This document shows positions 8,103-17,283 of a stretch of DNA of 64,000 nucleotides, piece after piece. The position numbers and the translations under genes are program-made. Source of the DNA: Vampirovibrio sp. (GTDB lineage Bacteria > Cyanobacteriota > Vampirovibrionia > Vampirovibrionales > JAJTHC01); NCBI GenBank assembly GCA_024998755.1, contig JACEUU010000002.1, forward strand, positions 540,045-604,044, given 5' to 3'. Each line of letters opens with the position of its first letter. Position 1 is the stretch's first letter. The notes below the pieces were generated by a model, which was not told the origin of the DNA, searched no databases, and saw only the letters and a list, made by a program, of their open reading frames with translations.

Positions 8103-10073
8103 ATGTTGATACAGTCTATTTCAACCCAACCGCCTACTAGGGCTACACAACCCGCTAATAGGGATGGCTTTGTACCCTCTGCTAGTTATATGAGAAGTGG
8201 CAATAATAGCTCATCAACATCCTCAACAACCGATACCTTTCAATTAGATAACACCATTGCCCAGCAGATAACCACGTTCCTAGAAACGGCAACAGGCACT
8301 CGGAAAGAATTAGAATCACAATTTTTAGCTAGTGTTTTAGATAAACACTTAGCCGTAGGTAAAAATATCGACGGTACAGTCAAAGACTTTGAAACAGCCG
8401 TTGTTATCCAAAACGCTTCACGGGTAAAATTACTGGCTTATTTACAAACCGATGATTTAGATGGTGCATTTAGGTTGCTCAATGGGTCGCATCCGCCAGT
8501 ATTGGAAAAGGAGGTTAAATGGAAGTATAATCCTTTTAACTGGGTACAAAATAAAATGCAAGCCTATGTGCAGGCACAACCTATCCATGACGACTTACCC
8601 TCTGAATTGGCTTCGTTTGAAGCCTTTGAAAAACACGTTAAAGACCTTCGTCGGCAAGTGAAATTGTGTTTGGGTTCGGTTGAAAAACCCAAAGGGGGTT
8701 CGTTGTTAGTACCGAAAACGCCCAAAACCATCGAAGCAGCAATAGAAGCCGTAACCCAGCAGTTAGAGGCTATCACCAATAAAAAATCAGCACTAACTTC
8801 TTTGTCCACTGATGCCTTGCTAGATGCAGCCATTACGCATCATGTGCAAGCATCGCCTGATAGTGCCAAGATGCTTGAAATAGCTTGGTTTCAACAGTTG
8901 TTAGAGTCGGTAAAAAACAAGGTTGATGGTGAAGGAAACTCTCTACTTAAAAATCCGCGAGTGCAACAGTACTTACAAGGGGTGTTGCTTGCTTTAGGTG
9001 GAGGGAAATCTGACGATGAACAACTGTTACTAGAAGCGACCATCGCACAATTAGCCCCTGCTACATCTACTGGAAAAGCTAGTAAGTTAGCCCGAGTGCC
9101 TGAACAAATTGTTGAAGGTGTTATCTCTGCGGTAACCAATACGCAAGCCCGAATTCAAAAGAATATGGGCTTACCTGCAGAATTATTAGCTCAATTACCG
9201 AAAGCATTACAGTCTGTTGAAGACCTGAAAACGGCGAGGGGAACTTTCCTGCAAGAGCTTATGAGTGGTAACCCTAAAGCCTTAGCCTTTGCGAAAAGTC
9301 AAGTCGTATCACCCCAAGCCCAAGAGGGGTTGATTCAAGCGTATCACCTTTCGTTGCATCAGCAAGCCGTGCAGTTGGAACAACGGTTGGCTCAATTAGA
9401 AAAGCTGCCAATCGTTGAGCTACCAGCTTTTCTAAAAGGGCTGCCTATAGCTCAACAACGTCAATTAGAAGCCGTTATTGAAAACATTTTAACCTTACCG
9501 CCTGTTGAAGGGATGAGGCAACTAAAGGCATTTATTGCAGAGATACCCCAAGATATGCGTGGGGCGTTTGAAAAATTTATTGCCAGTAAACATCAACGTT
9601 TTGCTGAAATGAGAGAAGCAGGAGCTTCCGCAAAACAACTATTGGCTGGTCAGGTAGATCAAGCCTTTACTGGCGTTATAGAAGCGTTTAATCCTAATAA
9701 AATAAAGCAACAACTATCCACTGCGTTAGAAGAAGGCGAGCAAGCCTTTCAAACGCAAGTTCAAGCCATAGGATCCGTCTTTACGCAAGTAGGCGGTGAT
9801 GGGGGGATGCCTCCAACACCACCTGTTACAGCAGTGTTGCCTTCTCCGCCCCCTAGTGATGGCATTACCTTTGCCAAACCGCTAAAGGTAGTTGAAGCAC
9901 AGGGCGAAAAACTAGGATGGTTTCCTGCATTGATGGAACAAAACAAAAAATGGCTTCCGTGGGCAATTGGTGGCACGGTGGGCTTAGGCTTATTAGCTTG
10001 GCTAGGCTCTTGGCTTTCAAAAAAACATACAGACACAGAGGTAAGACAATCTACCGACAATTCTGTAAGATAA
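8103..10073 (+). CDS. large C-terminally membrane-anchored protein of unknown function
   Basis: 656 residues. The N-terminal 50 residues are low-complexity and S/T rich, with an MRSG motif followed by TDTFQLDN. A long, mostly helical middle follows, with glutamine- and leucine-rich coiled-coil-like stretches around residues 420-450. A proline-rich linker (about 570-600) leads to one hydrophobic segment (WAIGGTVGLGLLAWLGSWL) and a short charged tail. No signal peptide is visible, so it looks tail-anchored. The N-terminal motifs recur in unknown proteins elsewhere in the window (DTFQ at 50.7 kb, DSFE at 19.9 kb, MRSG at 53.9 kb). No enzyme motif was seen. Confidence 0.7.
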   Translation: MLIQSISTQPPTRATQPANRDGFVPSASYMRSGNNSSSTSSTTDTFQLDNTIAQQITTFLETATGTRKELESQFLASVLDKHLAVGKNIDGTVKDFETAVVIQNASRVKLLAYLQTDDLDGAFRLLNGSHPPVLEKEVKWKYNPFNWVQNKMQAYVQAQPIHDDLPSELASFEAFEKHVKDLRRQVKLCLGSVEKPKGGSLLVPKTPKTIEAAIEAVTQQLEAITNKKSALTSLSTDALLDAAITHHVQASPDSAKMLEIAWFQQLLESVKNKVDGEGNSLLKNPRVQQYLQGVLLALGGGKSDDEQLLLEATIAQLAPATSTGKASKLARVPEQIVEGVISAVTNTQARIQKNMGLPAELLAQLPKALQSVEDLKTARGTFLQELMSGNPKALAFAKSQVVSPQAQEGLIQAYHLSLHQQAVQLEQRLAQLEKLPIVELPAFLKGLPIAQQRQLEAVIENILTLPPVEGMRQLKAFIAEIPQDMRGAFEKFIASKHQRFAEMREAGASAKQLLAGQVDQAFTGVIEAFNPNKIKQQLSTALEEGEQAFQTQVQAIGSVFTQVGGDGGMPPTPPVTAVLPSPPPSDGITFAKPLKVVEAQGEKLGWFPALMEQNKKWLPWAIGGTVGLGLLAWLGSWLSKKHTDTEVRQSTDNSVR

Positions 10074-10104
10074 TTTTTTTAAGAAGGTAGTGATTGTTGA
10101 GAAG

Positions 10105-11376
10105 TTATTCTGTTTCCTTGAGCTTGGCTTGAATCTGTTTTTTTCTAGCTTTCAGAACTAGGAGTTTACCTTCATTTATTCTTATTTGATTTTCATAAAA
10201 AAAGATTTTTTCTTGTTCCTCTTTTGTTTTCTGTTCTAACAATAAAGCCACTTTTTGCTTGTAGAGGCTTAGTTTATGTTGAATATCTGTCCATAATTCC
10301 TGCAGAGGATTCGTATCCATGTAGTAGTTTGGATAGGCTTCTTTTAGATTTAAAATATCTTTTGCTGAAACAAGAACGGCTTGCCCTGTTTGTTTTGAGC
10401 TAGAGCTAAACCGTTTTTCCCAGACGGTTAAGTGATCTAAAGCCAATTTTTCGTCTGTATAGGCGGTTACCTCTGTTTTATTTAATTCAAAATCAGTGAT
10501 TAAAAGCAATAACTCGGTATGCTTAAATTGTTTTTGCTTAATTTCTTTGACCAGTAGAGGTAGCACTTTAGAGAAAGAATTAAATTTCTTAGCTAAATTT
10601 GTCTTACGAGCCAAAGTAACAAAACTATCGATTTTCTTCAGTAAAATCTCTGTGGATTTTTTTATGTTATCAAAATCAACACCAAACGTATCAATATTTT
10701 TATCCATGGTTTCAAGCAGGGCACACAAATGACTTAATAAAATAAAGCTTTCTTTCCAGTCAGCATCCCAATCACCTGTTTTATAGTTTTTGTTATTGAT
10801 GATAGCAGCGATTTCCACCCCTGTTGCCCAAATATGTTGAACTTGTGTCCGCACTTGTAGTTCAACTAGAAGGGTTGGGAAAGGTACAACGTCAGTCGCA
10901 TTGTTTTCCAGTTCTAAAATGTAATGAATTCCTCGGTAACCATCTTCTTTGGGCGAAGCGATATAATTTTTCATACCCTTAATTTTTATTTTTTTAGACC
11001 GAGCCAACAAATTCTTGGTATAAATTTCAACGTCCCCAATAGAGGGTAGAATAACCCGCAACCCGCCAATATCTTGCATTTGTGATAACTGCATACTGGG
11101 AAAACGATTTAGCTTTGCAGTAATAGAGTCCAAACGTTTAATACGCTGAACGACAATAACCTTTTTTGCTTCATTTGCTTTTAATCGTCTTGTTGCTTGA
11201 TTGCGACAAGCTGTATTGACAGGCAACATCACCTTGTTAAAAAGTGAACGATAACTATTTAATTGTTGAAACACCAAATCATCTGCTTCAGGATTTTCCC
11301 CTAAGCGTAATAAGGCATCACCCACTCTATCTAGGGCTTTTTTAGAAGGAATTAAACACATCATCTTAATAAACAC
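10105..11376 (-). CDS. stand-alone RelA/SpoT synthetase-domain protein
   Basis: 423 residues. Residues about 70-200 form a RelA/SpoT nucleotidyltransferase domain: VQRIKRLDSITAKL, QDIGGLRV (Asp102), GYRGIHYILEL and VELQVRTQVQHIWA (Glu172), which match the conserved synthetase motifs that transfer pyrophosphate from ATP. There is no HD hydrolase domain and no TGS or ACT domain. The C-terminal 200 residues are helical, ending in a lysine- and glutamate-rich coiled coil. It could be a small alarmone synthetase-like enzyme or a toxin of the toxSAS/CapRel type. No partner antitoxin gene is obvious; the neighbours are unrelated. Confidence 0.8.
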   Translation of the reverse strand: MFIKMMCLIPSKKALDRVGDALLRLGENPEADDLVFQQLNSYRSLFNKVMLPVNTACRNQATRRLKANEAKKVIVVQRIKRLDSITAKLNRFPSMQLSQMQDIGGLRVILPSIGDVEIYTKNLLARSKKIKIKGMKNYIASPKEDGYRGIHYILELENNATDVVPFPTLLVELQVRTQVQHIWATGVEIAAIINNKNYKTGDWDADWKESFILLSHLCALLETMDKNIDTFGVDFDNIKKSTEILLKKIDSFVTLARKTNLAKKFNSFSKVLPLLVKEIKQKQFKHTELLLLITDFELNKTEVTAYTDEKLALDHLTVWEKRFSSSSKQTGQAVLVSAKDILNLKEAYPNYYMDTNPLQELWTDIQHKLSLYKQKVALLLEQKTKEEQEKIFFYENQIRINEGKLLVLKARKKQIQAKLKETE

Positions 11377-11448
11377 TGACAGTATTTTAAAGGGCTACTC
11401 TCTTATTCTAGCGTAAAATTTTAAAAAATGAGCGTTTTGTTAAAAGAC

Positions 11449-12720
11449 TTACTCTTCAACGGGCAGTTTTTCGGTTTTTAGGGTGCAAGCTACTAATTTG
11501 TCTTTAGTCCGCAATACCTGTAGCCCTAATTCAGTGCCTATCGGCAATGCCCGAATTTTCTGCTGAAGGTCTTTCGGGTTCGTCACTAATTCTCCGTTAA
11601 TACGCTGAATCACATCGCCCTGTTGAAGCCCCGCCTTGGCAGCTGGCGAACCCTGCGAAACGGTCGCAACCACAACCCCCTTCGTATTAGCTGAAAGCCC
11701 TAGACTTTTAGCCAGTTCCGGCGAAAGTTCCTGCAACGCCACACCAATATATGGCCTGACGATTTTACCTTGAGCAATTAACTGTTCTGTAATGGTTTTA
11801 ACGGTATTAGAAGGAATGGTAAAGCCAATGTTTTGAGCCTTCCCCGTAGCAATAATAGCCGTATTAATCCCAATCACTTCCCCAGACAAGTTCACCAAAG
11901 GACCTCCTGAATTCCCTGGGTTAATAGCCGCATCGGTTTGTAGAAAATCAACATTTTCATTTAAGTCTGGCACTTGACGAGAAAGGGCTGAAATAATGCC
12001 CATCGTTACGGTATGGTCAAAGCCCAACGGAGACCCAATTGCCAACACCCAATCACCTGGGCGAAGTTTGCCAGAATCTCCCAGTTTGGCGGCTTTTAAG
12101 CCCTGTTTCGGGGGTGTTACCTGCACAACGGCTAAATCCGTCAATGCATCTGAACCCACTACTTTGGCTTTGAGTTTGGTTTTATCATTTAAGGTAACAA
12201 CTAATTCACTAGCCCCATGAATGACGTGATGATTTGTTAGAATGTAGCCTTTTTCCGCATTCACAATAACCCCTGAACCTTGCCCAACCGTCTGTTTTTC
12301 TTTACGCGGTGCTTCTTGGGGTTGGCTAGGTGGAAAGCCTAAAAATCGACGGAAAAATTCACTTTCAGACGTATCCGTCCCAAACGGAAAGCCTTCGCCA
12401 TTACTGGCAGGTTGCACCAAGCGTTCCACGGCAACATCAATATTCACCACACTGGGTGCCATGGCAGAAGCCACATCCGCCAAGAGCGTTTTGAATGATT
12501 GGGTTAAGGGGTTTGAAGGTACCTGAACAGTCGTGTTAGCGTTATTATTATTGAGCAACGGGGTGGCAGTAGAACCCGATGAACTGACTGAAGGCGGGTT
12601 TTGTTCTAGCTGGGGTAGCCCTAACGAACCCAAAGCACCGGTTGTGTAAGCGGTATAAGCCGAAATACACAGGGCTAATGCACTAAAAACAAGGGGAAGA
12701 GAAATTCGAGATGGCTTCAT
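11449..12720 (-). CDS. DegP/HtrA-type serine protease with a PDZ domain
   Basis: 423 residues for an envelope quality-control protease. An N-terminal hydrophobic segment (about residues 7-25) acts as signal or anchor, followed by a low-complexity linker. The trypsin-like domain shows the triad His165 (LTNHHVIHG), Asp195 (LTDLAVVQ) and Ser271 (NPGNSGGPLVN). One PDZ domain follows (about 320-415; GVVVATVSQGSPAAKAGLQQGD). The length and single PDZ resemble DegS and cyanobacterial HhoA/HhoB/HtrA. It is divergent from the trpD-like gene, with a 231-bp gap that must hold promoters for both. Confidence 0.92.
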   Translation of the reverse strand: MKPSRISLPLVFSALALCISAYTAYTTGALGSLGLPQLEQNPPSVSSSGSTATPLLNNNNANTTVQVPSNPLTQSFKTLLADVASAMAPSVVNIDVAVERLVQPASNGEGFPFGTDTSESEFFRRFLGFPPSQPQEAPRKEKQTVGQGSGVIVNAEKGYILTNHHVIHGASELVVTLNDKTKLKAKVVGSDALTDLAVVQVTPPKQGLKAAKLGDSGKLRPGDWVLAIGSPLGFDHTVTMGIISALSRQVPDLNENVDFLQTDAAINPGNSGGPLVNLSGEVIGINTAIIATGKAQNIGFTIPSNTVKTITEQLIAQGKIVRPYIGVALQELSPELAKSLGLSANTKGVVVATVSQGSPAAKAGLQQGDVIQRINGELVTNPKDLQQKIRALPIGTELGLQVLRTKDKLVACTLKTEKLPVEE

Positions 12721-12951
12721 TGGGGGAAATAAACCTCTTTTTTTTAAAGATAGATTAAACAGCGAGTAACAGATAAATGAAGATAGCAGGGTGAAAATTT
12801 TGAAAACTATCTTTTATTATAAGGATTTTGAGCAGGTATAGCACTGAATTTTAACATTTTTTTGATAATGTTGAGACGATTTTTTGTTCGCTTCTCCTTT
12901 ATTAGGCTACAATAAAAGTCTATTCTCTTTTTATAAAGGAAAATTTTATCG

Positions 12952-13959
12952 TTGATAAACACTGCTATATTTACCCTGTCAGATTGGTACGCTTTTCTGC
13001 AAGGCGAATGCCCGAATGCTGAAGCCTTCGCTATTTTAGAAGCCCTCCAGACAGATTTTGTTTCAGCTGAAACCGTGCAATTACTGCTTCAAGTATTGCA
13101 AGCTCAAGCGGTTATTAACCCAAGCCTACTTCGGCTAAAAGAAGATGCTTCATTTACCCTACTGGATTGTTGCGGAACAGGGGGTAGTGGGCGAGCTAGT
13201 TTCAATACGTCTACCACGGTGGCGTTTGTGTTGGCTTCCGGCGGTGTGCCTACCCTGAAATTTGGGAATAGAGCTGCCACCAGCCCTAGTGGTAGTTTCG
13301 ATTTTTTAGAAGGCTTGGGCTTACCCTTGAACCAGCTTTCAGCTCAAGCGGGAAATGCTGTAGAAGCAACAGGGTTGGGCTTTTTGTTTGCTCCAGATGT
13401 TTACCCTAGCCTAAAACCCCTAGCCCAATTACGCAGGCAGTTTGGTAAACCGACTGTTTTCAACTTTTTAGGCCCTTTGCTCAACCCGCTTCAGCCTGCA
13501 TTTCGGGTGATGGGGTGTAGTTCCGCACGGATGATGCCCATTTTAGCAGAGGTGCTAAAAAACCAGACCAGTCTAAAAAAAGGGATGCTAGTGCGGAGTG
13601 CATCGGGGATGGATGAAGCTTTGCCAAACGAATCCACCGAGGGTTTTCTCATTGAAAATGGGGTTGTTCAGCCGTGGCGATTAGACGCTACGATTCATGA
13701 AACTTCGGTAATGGGTACTTTGGATTTTTCTATGGCGAACAATGTTTCGTGGTTTTTACAGCTGGTTGGGGCTGAACCAAAAACGACGTTGCCTGAAGAT
13801 TTGTTGCCTTTGGTAACGTTGAATGCAGGGTTGGGTTTTTGGGTAGCGGGCAAAGTTTCCACTGTTGATGATGGCATCGCTTTAGCGACAGAATTAATCG
13901 TTAGCGGAGCGGTGCATCAGCAACTGCAAGCGGTACAACGATTTTATGTGGGTAGATAG
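12952..13959 (+). CDS. trpD: anthranilate phosphoribosyltransferase-like protein (TrpD family)
   Basis: 335 residues of the nucleoside phosphorylase/TrpD fold: CCGTGGSGRASFNTST (PRPP site), GNRAATSPSGSFDFLEGLG, FLFAPDVYPSLKPLAQLRR, FNFLGPLLNP and GMDEALPNE (metal-binding DE). TrpD joins anthranilate to PRPP in tryptophan synthesis. Some usual residues differ: KHGNR is LKFGNR and GSAD is GSFD, so its substrate range may differ from classical TrpD. The start is TTG at 12952, with AAAGGA 11 nt upstream. No other trp gene is near, so it is not in a trp operon here. Confidence 0.8.
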   Translation: MINTAIFTLSDWYAFLQGECPNAEAFAILEALQTDFVSAETVQLLLQVLQAQAVINPSLLRLKEDASFTLLDCCGTGGSGRASFNTSTTVAFVLASGGVPTLKFGNRAATSPSGSFDFLEGLGLPLNQLSAQAGNAVEATGLGFLFAPDVYPSLKPLAQLRRQFGKPTVFNFLGPLLNPLQPAFRVMGCSSARMMPILAEVLKNQTSLKKGMLVRSASGMDEALPNESTEGFLIENGVVQPWRLDATIHETSVMGTLDFSMANNVSWFLQLVGAEPKTTLPEDLLPLVTLNAGLGFWVAGKVSTVDDGIALATELIVSGAVHQQLQAVQRFYVGR

Positions 13960-14049
13960 AAAATAAGTATTTAAGCTGTATAATTTAAGTTAGAGTTGTC
14001 GTTTTGAACAGCCTTTTGTTTAGATTAAAGTGAATAAGGATTTTCAAAA

Positions 14050-14238
14050 ATGAATGAAGAAAAAAACCAACAGCATCCCAATCAGCAAAGACCTTCCCCT
14101 CCTCCCACGCAGACGAGAGAGCTTAGAAACGATGGTAGTAAAGCTCCAGCTAAAGTTGCTACTCAAAGCCAGCAAGAAAAAAGACCTTCTACTCCAAAAG
14201 AATCAGGTACGCCAACCATTAGTAAGAAGAACGATTAA
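14050..14238 (+). CDS. small hydrophilic protein, unknown
   Basis: 62 residues, almost wholly P, Q, K, S, T and N, and predicted disordered (MNEEKNQQHPNQQRPSPPPT at the start). It is supported by a ribosome site AAGGA 9 nt before the ATG. The reading frame shifted by +1 gives a basic, less plausible protein. Its 3' end overlaps the convergent membrane-protein gene by 36 bp. No family or function is recognised. Confidence 0.45.
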   Translation: MNEEKNQQHPNQQRPSPPPTQTRELRNDGSKAPAKVATQSQQEKRPSTPKESGTPTISKKND

Positions 14239-14844
14239 ATTCCAATTTTTTACCAATGAATGAATAATCCACAAAATTAAAGTTAAACCTATAATCCAGC
14301 TAGTTATTGCCACTGCTTGATTGTAGGTTTTGGCTAGCTTTTTGTTTAACGAGGCACTACTTTCCTCTCTTTTTTTTAATTGTGGAATTATCCAGCCATA
14401 AATTGCTTCCGTATTATTATCCTTGTGTAGAAGGTAGCATTCAGGATCTAGATTGATATAAGTTTCTCTTGCTTCTCGCTTTTCAATGGTATTAATATTA
14501 TTACCTAAAGAAAAACCAATACTTTCAGTCGAATTCGTTTTAAACAATCCAATTAAAGATACGACGCTAACAATAAAAGCTAAAACAAAACATATTGAAA
14601 CCCAAACAGGAACATTATTAAAAGTTTTCAGTACGATTAAACTAAAAAAGTTAAGAATCCCTAAGTATTTATAAGCTCTTTCGATAATGTAATCGTTCGC
14701 TTTATTGAGGTCTTCAATATATTTAAGAGATTGTTTTTCAGCCCATTCAAGGCGTTTTTCAAAATCTTGATGAAACTTCTTGATTAAGGGAGTGCCCTTT
14801 TTTTTAGAAATTGTTCTTTGTAATTTAAATTTTTTGCTTATCAC
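14203..14844 (-). CDS. membrane protein, unknown
   Basis: 213 residues. A basic N-terminus, then two hydrophobic segments near residues 60-100 (FFSLIVLKTF..., VWVSICFVLAFIVSVVSLIGLF), a soluble loop, then one near 180-200 (AITSWIIGLTLILWIIHSLV). This resembles generic three- or four-TM SMODS/SLATT-like membrane proteins, but I cannot assign a family. It starts with GTG, whose G is shared with the TAG stop of dapA (TAGTG), so translation is likely coupled to dapA. Confidence 0.6.
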   Translation of the reverse strand: MISKKFKLQRTISKKKGTPLIKKFHQDFEKRLEWAEKQSLKYIEDLNKANDYIIERAYKYLGILNFFSLIVLKTFNNVPVWVSICFVLAFIVSVVSLIGLFKTNSTESIGFSLGNNINTIEKREARETYINLDPECYLLHKDNNTEAIYGWIIPQLKKREESSASLNKKLAKTYNQAVAITSWIIGLTLILWIIHSLVKNWNLIVLLTNGWRT

Positions 14845-15833
14845 TAAACTGCAAAGCCTGCCGATTCAAAAACCGATTTTTCTACCGCTGGCAGTTTTGC
14901 CAACAACCCCACGAGTGGATTAACAAAGGTCATCGCCTCAACAGGGGTTGGGGGAACCATGGGCAATCGCATTTCAGGGTGCATCATACCTTGTTGAGCC
15001 AAAACAGCCTTAACAATAATTGGGTTGGTCAACTTAAACAACCCCTGCACAATGGGGAATAACGCCCGATGTGTCTGCAATGCTTCCGTCAATTGCCCCG
15101 CCTTAAATTGCCGAATCATGGTGCGAAGCGAACCCGCCGCCACATTGCCTAGCACACTAACAGTACCCACTGCCCCTAACGATAACATGGGCAAGGTTAA
15201 AGAATCATCGCCACACCAAATGTGGAAGGTTTCAGGCAACAGCCCCCGAATTTGCGAAACGGCATCCATATCAGGCGATGATTGTTTCACGCCCAAAATA
15301 TGCTGAGGGTACAGTGCGTGAAGCTCCGCCATGGTTTCGGCAGTCATGGCTACCCCCGTCCGCCCCGGAATGTTATAAATGACAATGGGCGTATTACCCG
15401 CTGCTTCAACGCACGCTGAAAAATGAGCCACCATGCCCGATTGAGAAGGCTTGTTATAATAAGGCACGACAACCAACAACGAATCTGGCTGAACTTGGGC
15501 TAGCGTTTGCTGAATTTCTTCAACCACCTTGTGCGTCGCATTGCCAGAGATGCCCGCCATGGTGTGGACTTTACTGTTTGCTGACTTCGCTACATCAAGG
15601 GCGATTTTAATTTGTTGAATTTTTTCTTCAAAATCCAACGCAGGGGTTTCCCCAGTCGTGCCGTTAATGAGTAACCCATCAGACCCATCAACGACCAATT
15701 TTTGCAGTAATCGTTTAAAAGCAACACCATCAATAGGCTGCTTTGATTCGGGCAAAAAAGGCGTTACGCAAGCCGTAAGCAGTTCCGGCAAATACAGGGT
15801 TGAAATGGGGGGTTCAGTAGTAGAGGTAGCCAT
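14844..15833 (-). CDS. dapA: 4-hydroxy-tetrahydrodipicolinate synthase
   Basis: 329 residues; condenses aspartate semialdehyde with pyruvate, the first step of the lysine/diaminopimelate branch. Seen: GTTGE (58-62), the catalytic Tyr153 in YNIPGRTG and the Schiff-base Lys183 in GVKQSSPD. It is longer than the usual 290-300 residues because of an N-terminal extension and a C-terminal tail. It lies just downstream of asd on the same strand, separated by about 210 bp containing a MITE, so the two consecutive pathway steps probably formed one transcription unit. Confidence 0.93.
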   Translation of the reverse strand: MATSTTEPPISTLYLPELLTACVTPFLPESKQPIDGVAFKRLLQKLVVDGSDGLLINGTTGETPALDFEEKIQQIKIALDVAKSANSKVHTMAGISGNATHKVVEEIQQTLAQVQPDSLLVVVPYYNKPSQSGMVAHFSACVEAAGNTPIVIYNIPGRTGVAMTAETMAELHALYPQHILGVKQSSPDMDAVSQIRGLLPETFHIWCGDDSLTLPMLSLGAVGTVSVLGNVAAGSLRTMIRQFKAGQLTEALQTHRALFPIVQGLFKLTNPIIVKAVLAQQGMMHPEMRLPMVPPTPVEAMTFVNPLVGLLAKLPAVEKSVFESAGFAV

Positions 15834-15898
15834 TGAGAGTCTCTTTTTTAAAATAGAAGGGTAACACCAATCATTAGTGTATCGTAAAAATGGTATTA

Positions 15899-16043
15899 TA
15901 CCAATTTCAAATAGAACTATCGTCAGCGTCTACGTTGTTACAGTCAAGCAAAAAATCCTCAACGTACGTTTTGTGTACGCCTGCGGTTTTTTACTTGCCA
16001 GTGCCGAGTATCCATCTAACGCTATTCCTATTTGAAAATGGTA
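15899..16043. mobile_element. 145-bp MITE, TACCAATTTC family, copy 1
   Basis: The ends are TACCAATTTCAAATAGAAC and, inverted, TACCATTTTCAAATAGGAAT. TTA is duplicated on both sides (15896-15898 and 16044-16046). A near-identical element lies in the opposite orientation at 25882-26025. It has no coding capacity. The right-hand TTA is the TAA stop codon of asd read on the minus strand, so the insertion hit the stop codon and re-created it. Confidence 0.85.
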
Positions 16044-17165
16044 TTACACGCAACCCAATGAAGGCACACGCACTAACTTTAACCGGTGCAACGCTTCCGC
16101 CAACCGAACCGCATTTAAAGCCGCCCCAATACGGAGGTTATCAGAAACCACCCAGAAATTTAACCCCGTTTCAGGGTTTGACGTATCTTTGCGTAAGCGT
16201 GAAACGTAAACAGGGTCAGTACCCGCTGTTTCCCGAGGGGTGAAATAGCCTTCGTGGGTATTGGCAATAACCACATCCGCCGTTTCAGCTAACAATTGGG
16301 TTGCAGTTTCAAGGCTTAAAGGGCGGTCTAAATCAACCGTTACACTTTCGCTATGCCCTACTAAAACAGGGACTCTAACAGCTGTTGCGGTAATTTGAAG
16401 ATTCGGCAAGTTGAGGATTTTTTTCGTTTCGTGGATGAGTTTTAGTTCTTCTTTGGTGTAACCCGCTTCAACGCCTTCGGTGGCGAATACATCAATTTGC
16501 GGAATGAGGTTAAACGAAATAGGACGGGCAAACTTGGTGCGTTCATATTGGCTAGGGGCAAATTTATCTGATTGACCCGCTACTTTACCGTTGGTAAAGT
16601 CATTTTCCGCTTCGTTACGTAATTCGTCTAAGCCTTCTTTGCCCGCTCCGCTAACGGATTGATAGGTGGAAACGATGACTCGTTTTAGCCCTGCGGCGTC
16701 TCTCAAGGTTTTGAGGACGGGCATCAGTTGAGCCGTAGAGCAATTGGGGTTAGCGATAATACCTTGATGCCCTACGAGGGCTTCTTCGTTGACGCCACCC
16801 ACCACGAGGGGGACGGTGGCATCCATGCGGAAGTGGGAAGTGTTGTCAATGCAAACCGCTCCACGTTTGACGGCTTCAGGCACGAGGGCGGCGGAAATGC
16901 TACCGCCAGCCGAAGCGAGGACAATATCAACGCCTGTAAAGGCTTCGGGGCAGGCTTCTTCAATCAAAACGGCTTGCCCGTGGAAGGTAATAGCTTTACC
17001 GGCAGACCGTTTAGAAGCCAGTGGTTTCAGGGCTTTAATGGGGAAGTGGCGTTCTTCAAGTAGTTTAATAATCAAGCTACCCACCACGCCTGTAGCCCCT
17101 AGTACGGCAACGGTATAGCCTGTAGGGTTGGGGTAAAGTGGGGCGGTGGTCATCATCATCATCAT
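16044..17165 (-). CDS. asd: aspartate-semialdehyde dehydrogenase
   Basis: 373 residues; reduces aspartyl phosphate to the semialdehyde for lysine, threonine and methionine synthesis. Seen: the NADP-binding VLGATGVVGS near residue 21, the catalytic cysteine Cys142 in NPNCSTAQL, and SYQSVSGAGKEGLDEL (the Asd signature). The gene begins with five consecutive ATG codons after AGAAAGAG, so the exact start is ambiguous by four residues. Its TAA stop is one copy of the target duplication of the adjacent MITE. dapA lies downstream. Confidence 0.94.
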   Translation of the reverse strand: MMMMMTTAPLYPNPTGYTVAVLGATGVVGSLIIKLLEERHFPIKALKPLASKRSAGKAITFHGQAVLIEEACPEAFTGVDIVLASAGGSISAALVPEAVKRGAVCIDNTSHFRMDATVPLVVGGVNEEALVGHQGIIANPNCSTAQLMPVLKTLRDAAGLKRVIVSTYQSVSGAGKEGLDELRNEAENDFTNGKVAGQSDKFAPSQYERTKFARPISFNLIPQIDVFATEGVEAGYTKEELKLIHETKKILNLPNLQITATAVRVPVLVGHSESVTVDLDRPLSLETATQLLAETADVVIANTHEGYFTPRETAGTDPVYVSRLRKDTSNPETGLNFWVVSDNLRIGAALNAVRLAEALHRLKLVRVPSLGCV

Positions 17166-17247
17166 GGTGAAGTACTCTTTCTAAACAAAGGGGGTATTAG
17201 CGTATGGTTTCATTGTCTAAAAAGCAGGCGATGGTGTCAAGGTTTGG

Positions 17248-17283
17248 CTAACACCCATTCAACGATTGAGAGTGGGTGCTAAG
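17248..17283. other. stem-loop at the end of the 17.3-20 kb locus
   Basis: An inverted repeat (CTAACACCCATTC ... GAGAGTGGGTGCTAAG) overlaps the TAG stop of the 153-residue reading frame. Neither side is followed by a T run, so it is at best a weak or factor-assisted terminator, or a 3'-end stabilising hairpin. Confidence 0.35.

Noticed and set aside
14054-14263. alternative basic 69-codon frame overlapping the small gene at 14050
   Set aside because: The ATG at 14050 has the better-spaced ribosome site, and the alternative frame has an implausible composition.
14203-14844. membrane protein downstream of dapA as a defence effector (SLATT-like)
   Set aside because: The TM pattern alone is too generic, and coupling to dapA gives no defence context; kept only as an unknown membrane protein.
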